A program made the translations under genes and the position numbers. 64,000 nucleotides of DNA from Agrocybe praecox (Eukaryota > Basidiomycota > Agaricomycetes > Agaricales > Agrocybaceae): NCBI GenBank assembly GCA_964017145.1, contig OZ024844.1, forward strand, positions 558,001-622,000. The letters run 5' to 3'. This document shows, one piece after another, positions 54,592-64,000 of the stretch (position 1 is the stretch's first letter; every line of letters starts with the position of its first letter). The notes below the pieces were generated by a model. That model did no database searches. It saw nothing but the letters and a program-made list of their open reading frames with translations, and was not told the DNA's origin.

Positions 54592-55931
54592 CTATGGGCT
54601 TTCCTCCTGACGGGCACCTACGACCGGGTCCACATCGCCCACTGTCATTCGCAAACTAGCGTTCACTCCTACTCACCACTCACCTTCTCGTGAACCCACA
54701 CCTCGGGCTAGTCCAGCCTGAAGGTCTCAATGCTACCTCCATCTCCTTCGTGAACCGACGGTTCTGCGGGTAGTCGACCGTACCCACAGTCATTATACCG
54801 TCGGCTATGTTCAGTCCCAACTCAAAGCCAACAGCAATACTTCTATTACTAATCAGTCCACGTCCACTCCATTTTGTCAGTTTTGAAGTTTCGCGTTAGC
54901 GAGTGCCAATGTACAAGGTGATGAGAGCGTTGAACGTTGAAGGGGCATTTGAGCTCGTTTAACGTTAGAGCCTAGAGGTGCCAAAAGGTACGCGACAGCA
55001 TTCTATCTTTTATTACATCATTACTCATTTTCATCTGTTCCGTTGCGGCCGCTGAAGTGTGTCCACCCCTTGATGGAAAGTGACAAATATCCAGCACAGG
55101 AATATTTATAACATGGCAAGATATCATTACGCGTCGCCAAGACCTATGCAGTGTGCACAGGTTGACAATAACTGATAGTTGAAGAAAATTGATAAACGAG
55201 GAATGCTGAAGAGCATAGAAGTACTGCCTAGTACTGCATCTGCACGGTGATAATATCTGAAGAAGTGGGGAAGTACAAGAATGATTTGTATGCTGTAACA
55301 TGGCACATTGTGGCCCTCGAACGCGTACTACGGTAGACTGGCGCCATTAATCGGCTCTTATTGTGAGTCCGTGAAGATTTAGACCAGGAATTGGGCGCAT
55401 ACGCTCATATGCTTACACCGGGACTGTACAGGCTATAACGTCAAGCATCCACTACAGCTGCTACTTAAGTGCTTGGATGACGCCTGCATATTTATTCATG
55501 GAAACACCATGAAGCTGAAATAGGCTGAATCAACTTGAAGGCGAACTCCTGTGCGCTAAGGGTGCCTTGGCAACGCTCTAAAATAGCATCAATATCTCTC
55601 TCTCCATACATATTCCACCTGCATATGCATACGTTGCATACGTACACGAAACGTATGTCCTGCGAGCGAACTGTTCAGTCAGTTTTCATAATTTGCAGGC
55701 TCTTCCTGTTGGCTGCTGGATGAAGGACTTTAAATTGGCAGGGATGCTGCCGTGCATGACGGTCTACGGTTATTCGAGCGCTCTTTCGGAGCTTCCTTGG
55801 GCCAAGTTAAAATCAGAAAAAGACAAATGGTGCGACATCATGTCGTGATTCCATCTCGAAAAGCATAGCCTTTTCCCCGGTTGGCTGAAACGAGGAGATA
55901 TCGGTGATGCCCGCGAGGTGGTATCTGGGTG
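54592..55931. other. Long intergenic region, no gene seen
   Basis: About 1.3 kb. Short frames such as 54972-55301 (minus) and 55535-55723 (plus) lack recognisable content. No tRNA, rRNA or terminal repeats noticed besides the adjacent tRNA-Met. Confidence 0.4.
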
Positions 55932-56213
55932 TATATAAGCCCTGCATTCTGCTCTTGGATTTCCTCAGCCAGGTGCTTCATTACATTCAAGTGAGTACCA
56001 TTCGCTTCCCTCTTCATGCAGTGATGTCCATGTTACTGACCGGTGTTCTCTTTTCTATAGTCTTAGGCTGGTCCTTTGATTCCTCTCACGAACCAACGAA
56101 AACTTCCACACTTGGTACGAAGGCAACTATTTTCTTGACTCGCTGGGTTGTCTAACACTATTCTTATGTTCAGTTTTTAAAAACTTCTCCTCAAACCCTT
56201 TCATATATTCAAC
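55932..56213 (+). promoter_or_regulatory. TATA box and intron-containing 5' leader
   Basis: TATATAAG at 55932-55939 lies ~280 bp before the ATG at 56214. The leader contains a GTGAGT donor (about 55991) and a TTTCTATAG acceptor (about 56060), a probable 5'-UTR intron, which would explain the distance. A strong TATA promoter with leader intron suits a highly expressed secreted protein. Confidence 0.55.
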
Positions 56214-57404
56214 ATGCAGCTCACCGCCAAATTTGTTGTTCTCGCTTCTGCTCTTGCCACCTCTGTCCTTGCTCTCCCCGTTGATACCAATTACGCTGCC
56301 CGCGACTTTGAGACTGAAGTTGAGGCTCGTGATGTTCAAGAGGAAATCACTGTTGCCGCCCGCTCATTCCCCTCCTTGTCCCTTGACTCTCGAAGCTTCT
56401 TCGATGCCGAGGATGACATGGAGGCTCGTGAAGTGACAGTGGTACGTTTATCATCTTGCTTATGTTAACTGTCGTCGTTACTTATTCTATTGATTTAGGC
56501 TACCCCCGTTACTCCAGTGACGTCAGCGACCCCCAATTCCGCTGCTACCACCGTGTCGACTCCATCGACACCTACGACACCCACTAGTGCCGCTCAGCCT
56601 AAGACCCCTGCTGAGATTGCGCGTCACCGCAAGTACTTGAAGGCTCTCCGCGATCCCAAGGACCCCCACCACACTGAAGCTATGGAAGGTTACCGTCACC
56701 GTAAGGCGCTCCGTCTTGCCTTGGCCGACGAGAAGAACCCCCTGCACGCCACAGCCGTCAAGGATGCAGCGTACAGAAAGGCTCTCGCCGACCCCAAGGA
56801 TCCTCACCACGCCAAAGCTTTGAAGAAACACGAACAAAAGAAAGTTCTCAAGGCCGCTATCAAGGACAAGGCCAACCCATTGCACAAGGAGGCTGTCCGC
56901 AAGGCCAACTTCAAGAAGGCTTTGTTCGACAAGAACTCCCCCAAGCACAAAACCGCTTTGGACATCCACGCGAAGAAGGTTGCTCTCAAGAAAGCCGCAA
57001 AGGACGTCAATGACCCCAAGCACCACCAGGCATTGAAAGCGCTCAAGGCTCACAAGGCTACGACCGCTAAACACTCCATCGAGGCCAAAAAATATCTCGA
57101 GAAAAACGGCAAGCACTCTTCTGAGCGTCTCCACTCATCCGAGAAGCACCTCCAGAAGAACGGCAAACACTCCGCGGAAAGGCACAGTGAACACAAAGCC
57201 TTTCTCAAGGAGCACATCCACAAGAGCGGCAAGAAATTGACTAAGGCTGAGCGCAAGGCTATTGAGCGCAAGCACGCCCACAAGAACTTCGTCGAACACA
57301 AGGAGGAGCTCAAGAAGGAGAGGAAGCATGCTACTGCCACTGCTTCCGTCGCTTCTGCCACAGTTACTAGCACACCCACTCCTTCGGCCAAGACCACCGT
57401 TTAA
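56214..57404 (+). CDS. Secreted Lys/His-rich tandem-repeat protein
   Basis: Exons 56214-56441 and 56499-57404 (57-base intron), 377 residues. Residues 1-21 form a classic signal peptide (MQLTAKFVVLASALATSVLA), then an acidic propeptide-like region with RD/AR dipeptides and a Thr/Pro/Ser-rich linker. Residues ~115-270 are imperfect repeats of about 21-25 residues built on a [DN]P.[HL][HK]..A core (e.g. DPKDPHHTEA, DEKNPLHATA, DPKDPHHAKA, DKANPLHKEA). A second repeat type has NGKHS[SA]ER. The C terminus is again Thr/Ser-rich. The composition is strongly basic with many His. No enzyme fold is recognisable. It may bind polyanions, cell wall or metals; effector-like roles are speculation. Confidence 0.75.
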
Positions 57405-57684
57405 GTGATTTGTCGTTCTCTTTCTTTAGTGTACTGTATGTTGAGGTTAATAATGAATGAAAAGTTTTCTCGTGATCATATTGTGTGAAGTGTTCGTTGC
57501 GACCTTCTGATGGTTGACTGTCTCTTCATCGTTCCACTGTGCAGTCGTTTATTTGCCAGGCCAGCGTTGCTTGGTATTGATGATATGTCTTGCGCATGAC
57601 TTGCATGAATGATGGGGTATGATAAACGATTATCGCAAAAAATCCAAGTGACTGGACCCGGCACATCAAGGCCGATAAACTACG

Positions 57685-58903
57685 ATGGACACTCCTCCCA
57701 CTCTTGCCTTGGATTCGCAAGTTGGTGGTCATGCAGGCGTATTGACTACCGAAGACGGTTCCTTACTTATCAAGCCCGTATCGTCTCGTGAATTGGAATT
57801 CTATCAAGCTTTGCAACAAGATGCTACGCTCGATAATTTGAGGATGTTTACGCCAATGTTCCTCGGAACTCTCAAATTGGAGGGAAAAGTAGACCCCGCC
57901 AATCCAGATTTGACAAGCGGAGTGCCCTTACAGCCTATTGATGTGGAACAGAAAGATATGTATATGTTTACGTCGTTCCCTTCTTACTCTGATCCTGATG
58001 GGTTGCTTCTCGATGTCTACAGTCCATCGTGCTGGAGAACCTTTCGTATTCTTTCTTGAAGCCAAACATTTTGGATATCAAATTGGGAACGGTGCTTTAT
58101 GACGAAACGGCTTCCCCAGAGAAAGTGGCTCGGATGGAAAAGACGGCAAGGGAGACGACATCTTTCGAGACAGGTGTGCGATTGACTGGATTCCAAGTTT
58201 GTCGCCTTCTTTCTCTTTGTTGTATATATTCCCCTATTCTTGTCGCTCCTTCGCATGCTATTTGTATGCTATCGTGTTACTATCTATCATTTATTTCGCG
58301 TGTTCATGATTGATTTGTATTTGGAGTTTTCGCTGACATACATATACGTTTGTTCCTTAGGTTTACGACAACGTCAGCGGCTTAGCGGTGAATACACCTA
58401 AAAGTTATGGCAAGTCAATCAAGGCCCATGAGCTTGGCGAGGGCATCGCAAAGTTCTTTCCCGTTGGGACAACACCGCCTTCGAATGAGCCTACCGACAC
58501 ATCAATTCCCTCGTTTGGTCTTCCTCGCGAGAGTTTGATTCCTATCTTGCAAGGTATCCGTGAGGAGATCGCCGATATCAAGGATGTATTTTCTGCTGTA
58601 GAAATGCGCATGGTTGGTGGTAGCTTCCTTATTCTTTACGAGGCGGATTGGGCTCGGGTGAAGGAAGGCATCGAGAAATTCCTGGCCGACGAGGTGGATG
58701 AGGACGAGGAGGAAGAGGAAGGGGAAGAGGAGGAAGAAGAAGATGGCGTGAAACCCTTAGGACCCCCTTTCGTTGTCAAACTCATCGACTTTGCGCACAC
58801 CAAGTTCGTACCGGGTGAAGGCCCTGACGAAAGTGTTTTGTGTGGAATGGATACAATTCTCCGACTCTTGGACGCTAGACTGGAGGAGATCACCAACTCT
58901 TGA
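57685..58903 (+). CDS. Inositol polyphosphate kinase (IPK/IPMK family)
   Basis: Exons 57685-57959, 58023-58196 and 58361-58903. Family kinases phosphorylate inositol phosphates; ARG82/IPMK makes IP4/IP5 and KCS1/IP6K makes pyrophosphates. Diagnostic motifs: PNILDIKLGT (the PxxxDxKxG inositol-binding signature), TTSFETGVRLTGFQVYDN, MVGGSFLILYE (an SSLL-like strand) and KLIDFAHTKF (DFAH, metal-binding). An acidic Asp/Glu insert of ~20 residues precedes the last motif, as in several fungal members. The first junction is odd: the only visible donors before 58023 are in phase 2 while the acceptor CTACAG|TCC is in phase 0, leaving the gene one base out of frame with canonical splicing. Confidence 0.8.
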
Positions 58904-59514
58904 TTTCATAGCACATTTCTGACATATTGGAATGATACCCACCGTTTTCCGCAATTTTGTAACTAATATGCAATTCAAATTCATGAACAGCGGCTGCGAA
59001 ACGTCAAGGATCTGGATCGCCCGAACGTCACATTGCAGAGGCTAATTCATCGATTATGCGTGTACTTCATACCCGTTCATGAGAAAGTACGGCATGCTTC
59101 ACCAAGAAGGAAACTTTGCTAAATGAAGGCGACACGAGCACATGTTTGGGGCGGAAAATCCATCAGAAAATCTACAGAGTCATAAGGCCCCTTCATTTAA
59201 TTTTGTCAAGATGATGAAGAATACACTTAGTACCTTACATCCTCGACAGCGAGCTAGTATGTTCTCAGAATATTACAAGCCATCGCGAGACAGATCAATT
59301 GTCGGTCGGTCCTTCTATAGATTAGAAGCTGTCCCAGCAGAGGAGGCCCTGATAGCGTATGTTACGCCGTAGTCCACGCCGTGAAGGGCGTGCTCGTGTG
59401 CCAGGCCAGATCTGGGAAACGTTAAATTTCCCACTCGCTAGGTAACCCTTCTCTTCTCAGGTTCACGGATCCTTTCAGATGATGAAGCTTATGTGGGATC
59501 GCGCGTCACTTATG
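58904..59514. other. Intergenic, no gene seen
   Basis: About 610 bp. A 76-codon frame at 59142-59372 has no recognisable content. The following gene's TATA box lies at 59515. Confidence 0.4.
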
Positions 59515-59522
59515 TATAAAAG
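59515..59522 (+). promoter_or_regulatory. TATA box
   Basis: TATAAAAG, 232 bp upstream of the ATG at 59747, followed by a pyrimidine-rich leader (59570-59650). Confidence 0.5.
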
Positions 59523-59746
59523 CAGGAGCTGAAAGCTCGTTTTGCCAAGGCAAGGCGGCATTTTCTGTCCTTGCTAGTGGGCGTTGTGTTTCTTTTCTCC
59601 CCCCTGCATTCCCCTTGCTCAACTTTCATTTTTTTCATCCTGCTCTTCGTGTTCTTTCCGAGTCAACGCCAGCTTTTACAGGCTCGATAATTCTTTACGC
59701 TGGACGTCAACCAGATCTTTGCACCGAACAGTGTTGAAGTAGCACG

Positions 59747-60325
59747 ATGGCCATACCAAAAGCACCCTTTCCTTCATTCACCTTGGCTCTCTCATGCCAG
59801 AATGCGCAAGCCAATGGCAAAGAGGACCCTGTTTTGTCACCGCCAGAGAGGTCGACCCAGGTGGTTGATTTAATGGTATGCTCTATTCATTCCTGCTATC
59901 ATTTATCGTTGATTCTTGATGCACTGTACGCTTACTTTTACGTTTCTAGCGAACATACGATTCCAGGATGCCCTATTCATGGAACATGGCATGTCCCCCG
60001 TCTTTGACTTGTTTGATTTCTCGCGTTCATCTTGAATTTGAATTTTATGCCCCCTCTTTGACAGCGGACAGATGCATCAGACGAAGACAAGTCTGATACC
60101 GAGACAATATTTGAAGTGTATGAGTCTGAGCAAGAAGAGAAAGACAATTCAGTCAGCGACACTACGAAAAGAACAACGAATAGACTGCTCGTGAGTGCGA
60201 AAACCAATTCGTTTGTTTCTCTCCTTGATGGCTTGGTCATGCAGTCAAACTTGTCGCTATTTTTCAACCTGCTCATTCGCTGCTCGGGGAAGTCCAAACC
60301 GATTTTGAAAAAGGGCCAGCAATGA
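59747..60325 (+). CDS. Small acidic hypothetical protein
   Basis: Proposed exons 59747-59875 and 60065-60325, joined by GTATGC...TTTGACAG, giving ~129 residues. The middle is strongly acidic (DASDEDKSDTETIFEVYESE), followed by a Ser/Thr-rich stretch and a hydrophobic patch (LSLFFNLLI) near a basic end. A further optional intron (60191-60244) also keeps the frame. An intermediate AG acceptor near 59949 is possible, so exon structure is uncertain. The upstream TATA box supports a transcribed gene. No domain recognised. Confidence 0.45.
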
Positions 60326-60628
60326 GCCGCATGTTCTCGCATAGAGGCTAGACAAGAGTATTAGAAACAGACGCAGCTCCTGTATGAACTTGTCATTGAC
60401 AAGCTTTGACATAACGCAAGATAACCCAGCTGGTTGCGATGCTGGAACTATTGATGCGTGCGGGTAAACACAAAAGAATAACCGAGGATATTACGATTGC
60501 ACAGGGTAAATGACACGAAGAAACTATGATACGTACACAGCGAGAAGAAAAGGGATACATGAGAGTTGTTAGACGAAGATCAGGATTTGTCGGCGGTGTT
60601 CAAACTTCAACAGCGAAAGTGGAAAGAA
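60326..60628. other. Intergenic between converging genes
   Basis: About 300 bp of 3' flanks: the small acidic gene (plus) and CDC73 (minus) converge here. The frame 60526-60867 overlaps CDC73 exons on the opposite strand and is spurious. Confidence 0.5.
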
Positions 60629-62269
60629 TCAGGACTTTATCAGGGAAGGCTTGTTCGTTTGTATCCAAGTGTCCAACATTTTCCAAAAATGGGCTACCAC
60701 TGATTTGTCGACGTGCCGTCTATGGGGATCGATCTTCAGAGAAAGAAAGAAGTGCGTCAGTTGAGGAAGGTATCATCAAAGAACTGCGAAGAAAGCAAAC
60801 CTTGAGTTCAGTGACGTTCCAGTCCTTGATTTTAGGGTTCGGGGGGTCGTTTGACCATGTCACATAAACACCCTTTACTGCATGTCATAATACGTCAGAA
60901 GAAGGGAGGAACAGAAAGTAAAATCTTAGCGAACCATTATGAAACAATTGCCGGGGTTCATTCCATTTGTATGGGCGGAACTGCCACGCTTGACCTGTAG
61001 TCATCACGCAAACTACACGCTCCCAAGCATCAGTACCAAATTTCGCGAGTGCTTCCACACTGTCCACCACAAAATAAGTTGATTTAATAACAGTCTCCTT
61101 CCCACTCGTGTCGATTGTGGTCCGCTTTCGATAAATTGGAATAAGATCTTCGGGCCGCAGGTTGCCTTCAGCTGTAGCTCTAGCACGAGCTTCTTGGGAG
61201 GGCTCGAACCTGTAGTCATGTCAAAACAAGCCTTCATACTAAACAACCGACATACACTGAGTCTTCGAGGAACTTTTTGACATTGTGCATTGTGATGAGG
61301 GCGGTAGGTGAAGACGAAATCATGATGATAGGTTGATTGTGGCCTATGGAAGACGCTGAACATTTCTTTTCTAAAATGTATAAGAAATTGCAACTTACGC
61401 GCTTTACGAGCCAATAATTTGGGATCTATTTGGGGTAAGTAATGAGTAATACGAATACAGAATCAACAGACAAACCTGTGGCAGGGGTGACAGGAATGGA
61501 GGTAGCGCCCGACTTGCTCATCTCTTTCAGCTTCTTCAGCCTTTCAGCATAAGCCGTACGGACAGCAGTAAAATTCTTCAGAGAGATATATGTGAAAAGG
61601 GTTGCCCGTGAATAATTAATCACCCGCACGTACATTTGGTTTGATCCCTCTCAACACCGTGTTACGATCCCTTAGTTCGACTTCATTCTGCTTAATTTTC
61701 TTCACCACCTCTAGGTCGTGAGAGTCCGGTATATATCTTCGCTTGGCTGGTGTCGCCGATGAAGATTCGACAGCACGGGTACGTGGTGTTGCAGGAAGCG
61801 CTTGTCCGGCGGTCGCCCTGGGTGGTGTCCCAGGAGGAGTCGTAGAGTCAGCTATCGATATGATTAGTAGTAGACGTCACAAATTAAGAAAATACATACA
61901 CGCAAGAGGAGCTATTCTGTCGTTGTCTGAGGCCCGCCCTTCTAACCAATCCACAACGTGTTTCCGCTCGGTGACACTGACGAACCCAACCGCTAAACCG
62001 TACTCTCTAGCCTGTTTCATGTACTCCGCTCCATTGGCCTGTCGCAGTAGCCATGCCACATATAAGGCATCTAATGTGTAGCAATCGGACGAAGTTGCTG
62101 CTTTCCGATAACGAGTTCGACTGGATTTTGGAAATGGTTTGCCGTCAATAATCAATTCGGTCGCGTCTGCCAGGGAAGTGCAAGGAACAGAGTTTTTGGA
62201 AAATGTAGGCTTTATTTGAGACTTAATGGTCTTCTGAAGTGTCAATAAAGGATCTGTGTCTGCGCTCAT
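60629..62269 (-). CDS. CDC73: Paf1 complex subunit CDC73 (parafibromin)
   Basis: Eight exons on the minus strand: 61900-62269, 61634-61851, 61477-61575, 61399-61426, 61256-61343, 60935-61209, 60801-60877, 60629-60733; 419 residues in phase. CDC73 is part of the Paf1 complex, which travels with RNA polymerase II and promotes elongation and histone modification. The N-terminal domain has YTLDALYVAWLLR and ERKHVVDWLEGR; the middle has RDRNTVLRGIKPN; the Ras-like C-terminal domain has PIIMISSSPTALITMHNVKKF, WERVVCVMTTGQAWQFRPYKW, VYVTWSNDPPNPKIKDWNV and DPHRRHVDKSVVAHFW. Length matches fungal homologues. Exon 1 uses the donor T|GTATGT because the alternative gives an immediate stop. Confidence 0.93.
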
Positions 62270-64000
62270 AGTGACGGCGTTGAAGTAAGATTATTGTGTA
62301 GCAGTCACTGTTGTGATTATGAGTGAATTGACGCGCGCGGTTGTTTCGATCGGAGATCAAATATTTAAACGCCAGAGAACACAGACGAAAGTTCACCGTA
62401 TTGACGAAGTTCGTAATTTACTTGCTTTCTACCTCTTGAAAGTCGAATCAGAATCACGGGTTATATCCAACCCGTGTTATCAGAGCTAAGAGCTTCAAGC
62501 ACAATGTGCACCCTAGTTCTGGGGACTTATAGCATGTTTTGAAAACTTGCTGGGGTGATGCGAAAACTTGGACGGAACAGGACCTGTATTGGGACTCTAT
62601 AGACCTGCGCATTCAATCATACACATAGTGACCCGTGGACATCTATATTCACAATGTGACATGCATAGCACCGACTTGCTGGGGCATATCATCCGCTCCT
62701 AGCCAGCTTGGAGTCATGAAATGGTAGGCTTATATGGCAGAAACCCCACGCCCCGACCGTTGTTTCGTGTCTCAGTATTTTGCAATTCTTAGGATGAGAC
62801 TGGACTGTAGTTGTCGGAGGGATGATGGGCCCATCCACTGCAAAAGACTGATACAGTACTCTGAGGCATCACACACGCTTCCAATGATTTCTAGCAATCC
62901 GTAGGACCATCAACTGTGAGTCCAACAACTTATGATTTCTTTTCTATGAATATATATCAAGTACTTCTTTCCGCAGCTGAAGAACGCCGCCCATGTATCA
63001 TCTTAAGGAAGTACCCCGGGTGGGTTGTATGCAAAAGACGCTTCATTCAAGTTGAAGATATCACTTGTCTGGTATATGAAGGGGAACCCCAGAAATCTAG
63101 ACTTCGAGGACGACAAAGATATCAACGTTAAACAAGATTCTGCAGCCTTCCTGTAAGCTGATTCTTATCATTTGTCCACAATCATCTGGGAGACTTACGG
63201 ACCTCGAATAATAAATAACTGCTATGGGGAGATCCTAGAAAGTTCTATGATCAATCTGCTGGTCTTGAATCCGTACTCCTACTGCTACACTCTTATTTAT
63301 GGCAATGGTGAATTCACCGAGTTCTCCTTGCCATCATCACTTCGATAATTCAATTCCAGAAGCCTCTACGCGAAGGTCGTGGGCACGTAAGGTCAGAACT
63401 ATCAGTTTACATCCCAATGTGAGTCACGTATCATGTCTATGACATCAATGCTACAATAACGAAGGAAGGCCCAACTGAATTGGGGCTACTCCGCCTTTGT
63501 CGCAGGTAGTTTGCACTCCTTACATTATGCTCTGGCTTCTGAGTCCAGACAGAATTATGGAAGGCCTACGAGAATACGGAAAACTGGATTTTGGTGTAAG
63601 TGGCCTACATTTTGTTAGGTGTTGCAACAACTTGATTACCCCCAGACTCGTTAAGCAGGGCGTGCATTAGACGAAGTCAGCTGTATCTCTTTGGCCATCC
63701 CCATATCGAACGAATATTCTCGTCTTGAGCCGGAGCCAGGACGCCTCAATAAGCCATCCATCTGTTCGATAGACAGATCAGGGTTCTGCATTTACAACTG
63801 AGCTTCACGTCGACTGGATTCTGACCGTGGAGATCATTGTCCTAGGCTTCTATGGATTGTCACTTGTTGGCATCGAGGGACTAGAGGTATGTACTTTCTC
63901 CCTGAAGTTTCTTACGGCCTTTGAATCTAAAAGGTTCTATTTCACAGCTTCGAGTCTGCACTTGCACCTTGACGGGAAAGGTTGAGTACGTTGAGGAAGC
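62270..64000. other. Unassigned end of window, possible gene fragments
   Basis: No complete gene is supported. A frame at about 63810-63890 reads TELHVDWILTVEIIVLGFYG and ends at a good donor (GTATGT), and another stretch near 63540-63600 is protein-like, but stops separate them. They could be a degraded gene or the 5' part of a multi-exon gene continuing past the window. The frame 62916-63131 is not convincing. Confidence 0.3.

Noticed and set aside
60526..60867. 113-codon plus-strand frame
   Set aside because: It is antisense to the last two exons and intron of CDC73.
1..64000. CRISPR arrays, bacterial operons or ribosome-binding sites
   Set aside because: The DNA is eukaryotic (spliced genes, RPF2, CDC73, chromovirus); no regularly spaced direct repeats were seen.

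Overview
The window is fungal nuclear DNA, almost certainly from a mushroom-forming basidiomycete (Agaricomycetes). Genes carry many short GT-AG introns of about 50-60 bases. Housekeeping orthologues with fungal domain layouts are present (RPF2, CDC73, an inositol polyphosphate kinase). The accessory content is typical of that group: F-box proteins with coiled-coil starts, fungal rhodopsin-like 7-TM proteins, KDZ transposons, and large families of conserved hypothetical proteins.

Layout. 1-5.6 kb holds no intact gene, only decayed low-complexity reading frames from about 3.1 to 5.5 kb. 5.9-8.9 kb (minus) is a P-loop NTPase/endonuclease-fold gene of the Crinkler-like class that looks frameshifted. 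Divergent from it, 9.4-19.3 kb holds three tandem paralogues of about 900 residues (predicted four-helix-bundle N terminus, Cys/His module, beta-rich C-terminal half). In all three the initiation codon is split by a short intron, so an unspliced message reads ATG followed at once by a stop. 19.4-20.6 kb is RPF2 (minus), divergent from a conserved hypothetical gene (20.7-21.7 kb), followed by an F-box gene (22.2-23.8 kb).

From 24.5 to 44.3 kb a cytochrome P450-like gene is broken by three separate insertions: a 350-bp solo LTR (5-bp target duplication), a 17.2-kb KDZ element (8-bp duplication, ~1-kb terminal inverted repeats) and a 1.74-kb Mutator-like element (9-bp duplication). The KDZ element encodes an apparently intact transposase, a viroplasmin/RNase H1-N-like gene and an HMG-box gene. 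The HMG-box gene is itself broken in an exon by a 1.47-kb inverted-repeat element and carries in one intron a full-length, apparently very young Ty3/gypsy chromovirus. That retroelement has LTRs that read as identical, contains no CG dinucleotide that I could find in 6.48 kb, and has the hallmarks of Tf1-type self-priming.

44.4-54.2 kb is a tandem segmental duplication: two copies of a small hypothetical gene plus 7-TM receptor-like block surround a second F-box (truncated) plus P450-like (intact) block, and a third 7-TM gene follows. 54.5 kb is an intron-containing tRNA-Met(CAU). 56.2-58.9 kb carries a secreted Lys/His-rich repeat protein and an inositol polyphosphate kinase gene with an unresolved splice junction. 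59.7-60.3 kb is a small acidic hypothetical gene, 60.6-62.3 kb is CDC73 (minus), and the last 1.7 kb has no gene I can support.

The housekeeping genes work independently (ribosome assembly, transcription elongation, inositol phosphate signalling). The accessory segments show local gene duplication with repeated transposon insertion into one dispensable duplicate.
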